The notes under the pieces: generated by a model
What the model saw: only the letters and a program-made list of their open reading frames with translations
Databases searched by the model: none
What the model was told of the DNA's origin: nothing
Position numbers and translations under genes: made by a program
Shown: in pieces, positions 58,120-64,000 of the stretch
Layout of the letters: every line of letters begins with the position of its first letter
How positions within the stretch are numbered: the stretch's first letter is position 1
Source of the DNA: Dasypus novemcinctus
Taxonomy: Eukaryota > Chordata > Mammalia > Cingulata > Dasypodidae
DNA: 64,000 bases
Direction of reading: 5' to 3'
NCBI RefSeq assembly: GCF_030445035.2
Contig: NC_080696.1
Span: 27,541,661-27,605,660, forward strand

Positions 58120-60245
58120 GAAAGTCTTAGCAAGTTTTAAAACAAAGTGATAGCAACACAGCTGGACATTAACTTCTTGCAACAAACTAGCAGTGTTTGG
58201 GATTGCTGCATACTACAGTGTTGTTATTTTAATCTATGATAAGATGTTGTTTCTATGACACATACTCTTTTATAATAATTAAAACTATAATTAACCACAT
58301 TGTAATTCTCTAATATTATGCTGAAACATTGGTAACTTTATACACTCTTAAGCATTCATAGAAACCTTTTACTCATACAACTTTAATTAACAGAGAGTTA
58401 AAGAAAAAATTCTTGTTAATTTTATAACACTTAAACACCTTCCACTCAACTTAAATGAACTTATTACTTTAATTTTTCTTTCAAGGTAAAAGAACAAATC
58501 TCTTGTAATTAGTTTGGAATAAAAGTCTACTTTTCAGGATTTGATTTTGAGAAAACAGGTTTGAACATTATGTTCCTTTAAAAGAGATAAGACCTTTCCT
58601 TCTTGGAACTCCGAGGAAATGATGAGGTTAAAGCACAAGCAGCTATTTTGATAAAACAGACCTTTTTTGTTAACTGATTATTAAGGATAAAAACTTTTAC
58701 TAAAGCAGACTAATGACTTGAGAGACTTTGAGAAGGAACAAAATTTTTACTTTGCATTAGTATACTACTTGATATTAAACCTTTTAAAATTTTATAGACT
58801 CATCAAATTTTATTTAACTTTAATCATAAAAATTTCTTTTCCACGAATCTTCTACACTTTCAGTATTCACCTAGGTTTTGTTCCACACTCTACTCTTTCC
58901 CAATAATTAATCATTTTATCTTAGGACAAAATCATCTCCTAATTCCTTAATAATAAAAACACATTCCATATAGCCCACATACTAAGTTATCAGGCAAACT
59001 TCTTACAACATATAATACCATCAACACTAAACAAGCTTGTTAAAATAATTAACTTTTCTTTACTTCAAATACTTAGTAGCATGCAATATCAGAAACAGTC
59101 TCCTGGAAGCAAGTTGTCAGGGGAGGCTTTCTGCTGCCAAGTTTTCCTGTTATAAAATTACCTTTTATTACTATTATTATTATTATAAATTCAGGTTTGT
59201 TTAATAATGACTTTTTGGAATTAGCCATTTAAACACTAATTTAAACAATGCTTTGTTAAATTTCTTATAATTATTTATAACCATATAGACTATAATTATA
59301 TTATTTTAAGACAAATTATACTTTCACAGAACACATTTCCTTACTTAAAGTTACCACAATACTTTCTACAACTTGCTACATGCATTTCAGTTCCAAGAGC
59401 TTATGAAAATTAGCCATCTTACTTTAGGACAAAACACACTTTTTAGAAAAAACTCTATTCATTTCAATCTAGGCAAGAACAACTTTTTATAAAAAGACAT
59501 AGTAATTTTGTTAATCAAGACTTACAATTTTTATCATTGTAGAGATTTTATTAATATTTAAACTTAAGTATTAATATAAGCACTTATTTAATTTTTGGTC
59601 ATTTGAATAGAGCCTTTTTTAAGATTTTTATTAATTTATATTACCATCCAGAAGTATCAAAATATACACTGACATTGAATGAACAGACAGACACAAAACA
59701 ATTGCAACACATTAACAGAAACATACAGTTTATAATTAACTCATAATTCTTACTTTCTTGGTATAGCTGTTTTTAAGTCCTCTGTTATATCACATCTTAG
59801 ATTTCACTTTTTAAGATTTCTTCTGGAATCTGTGTTGCCTGTAACATGCAAGCTTGTACTTGGAAACATTTTTATTAGTTATCAGCAATCAGTTAAAATA
59901 ACTTGAGCAACAAAAATGTAGTTAAGCTCTTATTTATAAGTTTAGACAGACCATTAACACAATTTTTGCATTATTACGCTGTAAGTCTATACTGAGACTT
60001 GAAGTTCAGGAGTAAACTATTGATTTAAAACTGAAAATTCCTTCTTAAACCTTGATAAAAATTTTGTACTAATTTTATTATCTTGATTAAATATCTTGAT
60101 TAAATCAGAATTAGCATGGAAAGAAAACAGAACACCGATGTTGCCATGTTTTTTCTCTTTTTTCAGTGTCTTAGCTCTATTAAGTCCCACTAGCCCACAG
60201 CTACATTGTCATGTAGACAGCAGGGGGTTTGCAGAGTTGCTGCCA
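58120..60245. other. AT-rich stretch without open frames
   Basis: 2.1 kb of AT-rich DNA between the pol remnant and a gag-like remnant. There is no minus-strand frame of 60 codons, although env and pol next to it still have frames of 90-240 codons, so it is unlikely to be decayed pol. A similar phrase ('taattaacagagagtt' at 58390, 'acactttaacagagagtt' at 60268) occurs near both ends. Identity unknown. Confidence 0.5.
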
Positions 60246-60249
60246 GAAT

Positions 60250-60625
60250 AATTTCCTTATCTTAGTTAACACTTTAACAGAGAGTTTTCTTACAAGCCTG
60301 ATTTCACTAACAAGGACTTTATTTAGTACTTTTACCTGTTTTAAATCTTTCAATAACTTAAAAGGTATTAGTTCAAGATGGAACTCAACATCTCCCTGAG
60401 GATTATTAGCATCTGATGGATTTGGTCATAACATAACCAGAAAAGCTGATAATAATTGCATGGCCTCTGGATCCCCTTGTTGAGATCTGTGCAATAAACA
60501 GGGCATTAAAGGTGTTTGAGAAATGGAGTTGGGAACAATTATCTTATTAATATAGGGTAAAGCATCTGATTGTAAAGGATCTAAGGTGGCAGCACTTTGC
60601 TGGCACAAAACCCACACAGACAATG
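60250..60625 (-). pseudogene. Possible gag remnant
   Basis: The minus frame 60623-60426 (LDPLQSDALPYINKIIVPNSIS, GDPEAMQLLSAF) continues after one stop into NPQGDVEFHLELIPFKLLKDLKQ. The last part resembles the start of the betaretroviral capsid, where a Pro-Phe-Lys-x-Leu-Lys-x-Leu-Lys motif is usual. Position and strand agree with gag of the provirus at 54.3-57.8 kb. No matrix or nucleocapsid zinc knuckles are visible. Confidence 0.45.
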
Positions 60626-60635
60626 ATATAGTTTC

Positions 60636-61200
60636 ATTATTTGGGGTAGAAGCTTACAGTCACAAGGCCATAAAGCTTAAGTTACTTCCCTCACCAAAGT
60701 CTGTTGCCATGTGTTGGAGCAAGATGGCTGCCAGTGTCTGCAAGTGTTCAACCTTCCTCTTCCTCTTAAGGCTCTGTGGTCCCAACTTCTCCAATCTCAT
60801 CTGTATGCTAGGATAACTCTCATCTCTCTTCTGGGGCTTGTTTCTCTCTGGGCTCAGCTATAGCTTTTGGCTATCAGGTTCTCTCTCTTCCCAGAGCTTC
60901 TGCCGTGTCTATGTAGTCTTCTATATTCCTCTGTGCTCTTCTCCTGTGTATTTACTTCCAGGTTTTCTAGCATCCAAGACATTAACTCTCTCTTCTGCCT
61001 TCTCATTTCTCTGTAAGTCCCCATCTATCAAGAGGGCAGGTTCTCAACATCCTACTGATGTGGTCAAATCAAAACTCCAATCTTAATTTAATCAAGTACA
61101 AGTGAAATCTCTGAATCTAATGCAATCTAATATGCCCAGGGGAACAGAACAGTTTACAAACATAATCCCTATTTTTGGAATTCATAAATAATGCCAAAAT
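60636..61200 (+). repeat. Unclassified interspersed repeat, copy 3
   Basis: Starts inside the repeat ('tatttggggtagaagcttacagtcacaaggccataaagc') and ends 'ctatttttggaattcataaa'. It lacks the first 60 bp or so of the copy at 45610-46139. It abuts the possible gag remnant, which may explain the missing 5' end of that provirus. Confidence 0.65.
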
Positions 61201-61224
61201 GATACAGGTATATTCTTACAACTG

Positions 61225-64000
61225 AGTACATTCATATGGCAATACTATACTTAGCTTCCTGAGGAACTTTCAAATCACCTTCCAGAGTTGCTGCACAATT
61301 CTACCTTCAACTAACAGTGTAGGAGTGTTCCTATTCTTCTACATCATCTCTAGCACTTGTAGTTTTCTATTTTTTAAATAGCAGCTAGTCTAATATGTAT
61401 ACGAGGTTACCTCAGTGTAGTTTTGATTTGCATTTCCTTAATAACTGTAGATATTGCACCTCTTTCCATGTGCTTTTAGCTATTTTTATTTCCTCTTTGG
61501 AAAAGTTCTTTTCCATTCTCTTGCCCATTTTTAAAAATATGTTGTTTGTTATTTTATTATTGAGACTTAAGATTTCTTTACATATGCTGGATGTTAGACA
61601 CTTGTCAAATAAGTGGTTCTCGCACCCTTGTTCCCATTGAGTAGACTGACTTTTTACTTTCTTGATTCCTTTGAAGCACAACAGGTTTTGTTTTTTTTTT
61701 AATTTTAAGGATATACAATTTATCTATTTTTCCTTTCATTTCTCATGCTTTGAGTGTAATGGTTATGAAACCGTTTTCTACTATAAGATCTTGTAGATGT
61801 TTCCCAACATTATCTTCTGGGAACTTTATGGTTTTGGCTCTTATATTTAGGTCTTTGAGACATGGTTAGTTAATTTTGACATAGGGCATGAGATGGTGAT
61901 CCTCTCATTCTTTTAGATGTGGATAGCCAGTTCTCCCCACACCATTTGGTGAAGAGACAATTCTCCTAGTTAAGGGGGTTTTGTGACCTTGTCAAATATC
62001 AATTGACCACACATGTGAAGATATATATCTGAATTCTTAATTTGGTTTCATTGTTCAGTATGTCTATCCTTGTGCCAAAATCATGCAGTTTTGACCAATG
62101 TAGCTTTGTAGGATGCTTTAAAGACAGGCAGAGTAATTCTTCCAATTGTATTTTTCTTTCCCAAGATGTTTTGGGTTATTCAGGGCCCCTTACACTTACA
62201 AATAATTTTGATAACTTGCTTTGCTAGTTCTTATTGGATTATAGTGAATATGTAAATTGGTTTGGATAGGATAGACATCTAATTGATATTTAGGCTTCCA
62301 ATCCACAACATGGAATATTCTTCCATTTATGTAGGTCTTCTTTGATTTCTTTTAGCAATGGTGTTCAGTTTTCTGTGTATAAGGCCTTTACACCCTCAGT
62401 TAAATTTATTCCTATTTTATTCTTTTAGTTGTAATTGTAAATGGACTTTTTTTCTCAATTTCCTTCTAAGATTGTTCATTATTGTTCAGAAACACTAATG
62501 ATTTTTGCATATCCTGCCACTTTACTGAACTTGTTTATCAGCTCTAGAAGCTTTATTGTAAACTTTTTTTTGGAAATTTCTACATATAGGAACTTCTCTT
62601 CTGCATATAGTTAAATTTTTACTTGCTCCTTTCCAATTTGGATGCCTTCTATTTCTTTTCTGCCTAAGTGCTTAAGCAAGTATTTCTAATACAATGTTAA
62701 GTAAGAGTGGTGACAGTGGGCATCCTTGTCTTCATTCAGATCTTAGAGGGAAAGCCTTTAGCATTTCCCCATGGAGTATGATGTTAGTTGTGAGTTTTTC
62801 ATACATGCCCTTTATCAAGTTGAGGAAATTTACTTTTGTTCCTATCTTTCAAAATGCTTTTTTCAAGAAAAGATACTCTATTTTGTCAAATAGCTTTTCT
62901 TCATTGATAGAGATGATCATGTGATTTTTCCCTTTGATCTGTTAATATGGTGGATTACACAGATTAATTTTCTTATGTTGAATCAACCTTGCATACCTGT
63001 GATACAACGCACTTGATCATGGTGTATAATTTGATTTATGTGTTTGATTTGATTAGCAACAATTTGGTTGCAAAGTTTTGTATTTAATTTCATTAGAGTA
63101 ATTGGTCTGTAGTTTTCTTTTGGCATCTGTATTTGACTTTGATATTATTGCAATATTGGCATCACAGAATGAGTTAGATAATGCGCTCTCCTCTTCATTT
63201 TTTTGGAAGATTTTGAGTAGGATTGGTATTAGTTCCTTTTGGAATAATTGGTAGAATTCACCTGTGAAGTCATCGGTCCTGTGCTTTTCTTGGATGGGAG
63301 GTTTTTGGTGACTAAAGCAATCCCACTGTTTGTGATTTGTCTGTTGAATTCTTCAATTTCTTCTTCCATCAGTGTAGTTTGCTCTTGTGTTTCTAAGAAT
63401 TTAAGTTCATCTAAATTGTCCATCTTTTTGGCATACAATTTTTCAAAGTATCCTCTTATGATAGGCTATATTTCTGTGGGATCAGAGGTGATAACACCTC
63501 TTTCATTTCTGGTTTTATTTATTTGCATCTTTTTTTCTTTTTTTCTTTGTTAGTCTTGCTAAGGGTTTTGTCAATTTTATCAATCCTCTCAAATAACCAA
63601 CATTTTGTTTTGATAATTGTATTTTTTTTAAGTTCTCAATTTCATTTAATTCTGTTCTAACTTTGTTATTTTCTTCTTTCTGCTTGCTTTGGGATTAGTT
63701 CATTGTTCTTTTTCTAGTTCCTGTTGATAAGCAATTAGGTCTTTGATTTTAGCTCTTTTTTCTTTTATAATGTAGGCATTTATGGCCATAAATTTCCTTC
63801 TCAGCTCTGCTTTAGCTGCATTCCATAAATTTTGATATGTTGTGTTCTCATTTCCATTTGATTTCAGGTAGTTACTGATTTCTCTGACAATTTTCTCGTT
63901 GAACCACTGATTAAGAAGCTGTTGTTTAACTTCCATGCATTTGTGCCTATTCTCTTTATTTGTCACTTGTTAATTTCCAGAACCATTCCAATGTGATCAG
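61225..64000 (-). pseudogene. Old L1 ORF2, running off the window
   Basis: The minus strand reads, from the right edge, the late endonuclease/linker region (63966-63700, FMAINAYIIKEKRAKIKDL), the start of the reverse transcriptase (63438-63229, NLPSKKSTGPMTSQVN), then RT and post-RT regions in small pieces, to a C-terminal part at 61681-61230. All frames are below 105 codons. Divergence from the L1s at 28-54 kb is high. The 3' UTR is missing: the element stops at about 61225 next to the repeat at 60636-61200. Confidence 0.82.

Overview
This is repeat-dense, non-coding nuclear DNA from a placental mammal. The tRNA-headed SINEs (for example 19204-19616 and 48982-49356, with a perfect B-box-like element and a long fixed body) and the L1 family with a very long C-rich (antisense) 3' UTR resemble what I know from Xenarthra (armadillos, sloths, anteaters). 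The species call is inference. I see no intact host protein-coding gene, no tRNA or rRNA gene, and no bacterial or plasmid feature.

Layout. 1-4.8 kb: an unidentified coding-like fragment on the minus strand (2-241) and a broken olfactory receptor of family 4 type (2014-2879). The receptor's upstream flank (about 290-1560) recurs, diverged, at about 9935-11050 without a receptor behind it. 4.96-9.2 kb: an L1 in sense orientation that has its 5' UTR, ORF1 and 3' UTR but lost most of ORF2 (half-L1 structure). 12.5-15.9 kb: a GC-rich endogenous retrovirus of the ERVK/betaretrovirus class, with two LTRs, a lysine-tRNA primer binding site, a 6-bp target duplication and only 1.5 kb of mostly non-coding interior. 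17-29 kb: L1 3' ends, SINEs, two ERVL remnants in opposite orientation, a second internally deleted ERV (22185-24094) carrying a nested solo LTR, and two MIRs nearby and elsewhere.

28.6-38.3 kb: one essentially full-length L1 on the minus strand (5' UTR, ORF1, ORF2, 2.8-kb 3' UTR) with a few disabling lesions. 38.3-46.1 kb: unique sequence mixed with L1 3' ends, one of them with an inverted 5' part, an LTR-like insertion inside an older repeat, and SINE pieces. 46.1-54.3 kb: a second long L1 on the minus strand, interrupted by a SINE and by another L1 3' end. 54.3-60.6 kb: an ERV on the minus strand with a 3' LTR, env, integrase and RNase H remnants, a possible gag remnant, and a 2.1-kb AT-rich stretch without open frames. 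61.2-64 kb: an older L1 ORF2 running off the right edge.

The genes do not form a working pathway. The window is a layered record of retrotransposition into a decayed olfactory-receptor neighbourhood. I found no convincing new biological system. The most informative items are the compact ERVK-like element, the half-L1, the composite L1 3' UTR with its G-rich tract, the 239-codon env transmembrane frame, and a CTCF-type motif in the L1 5' UTR.
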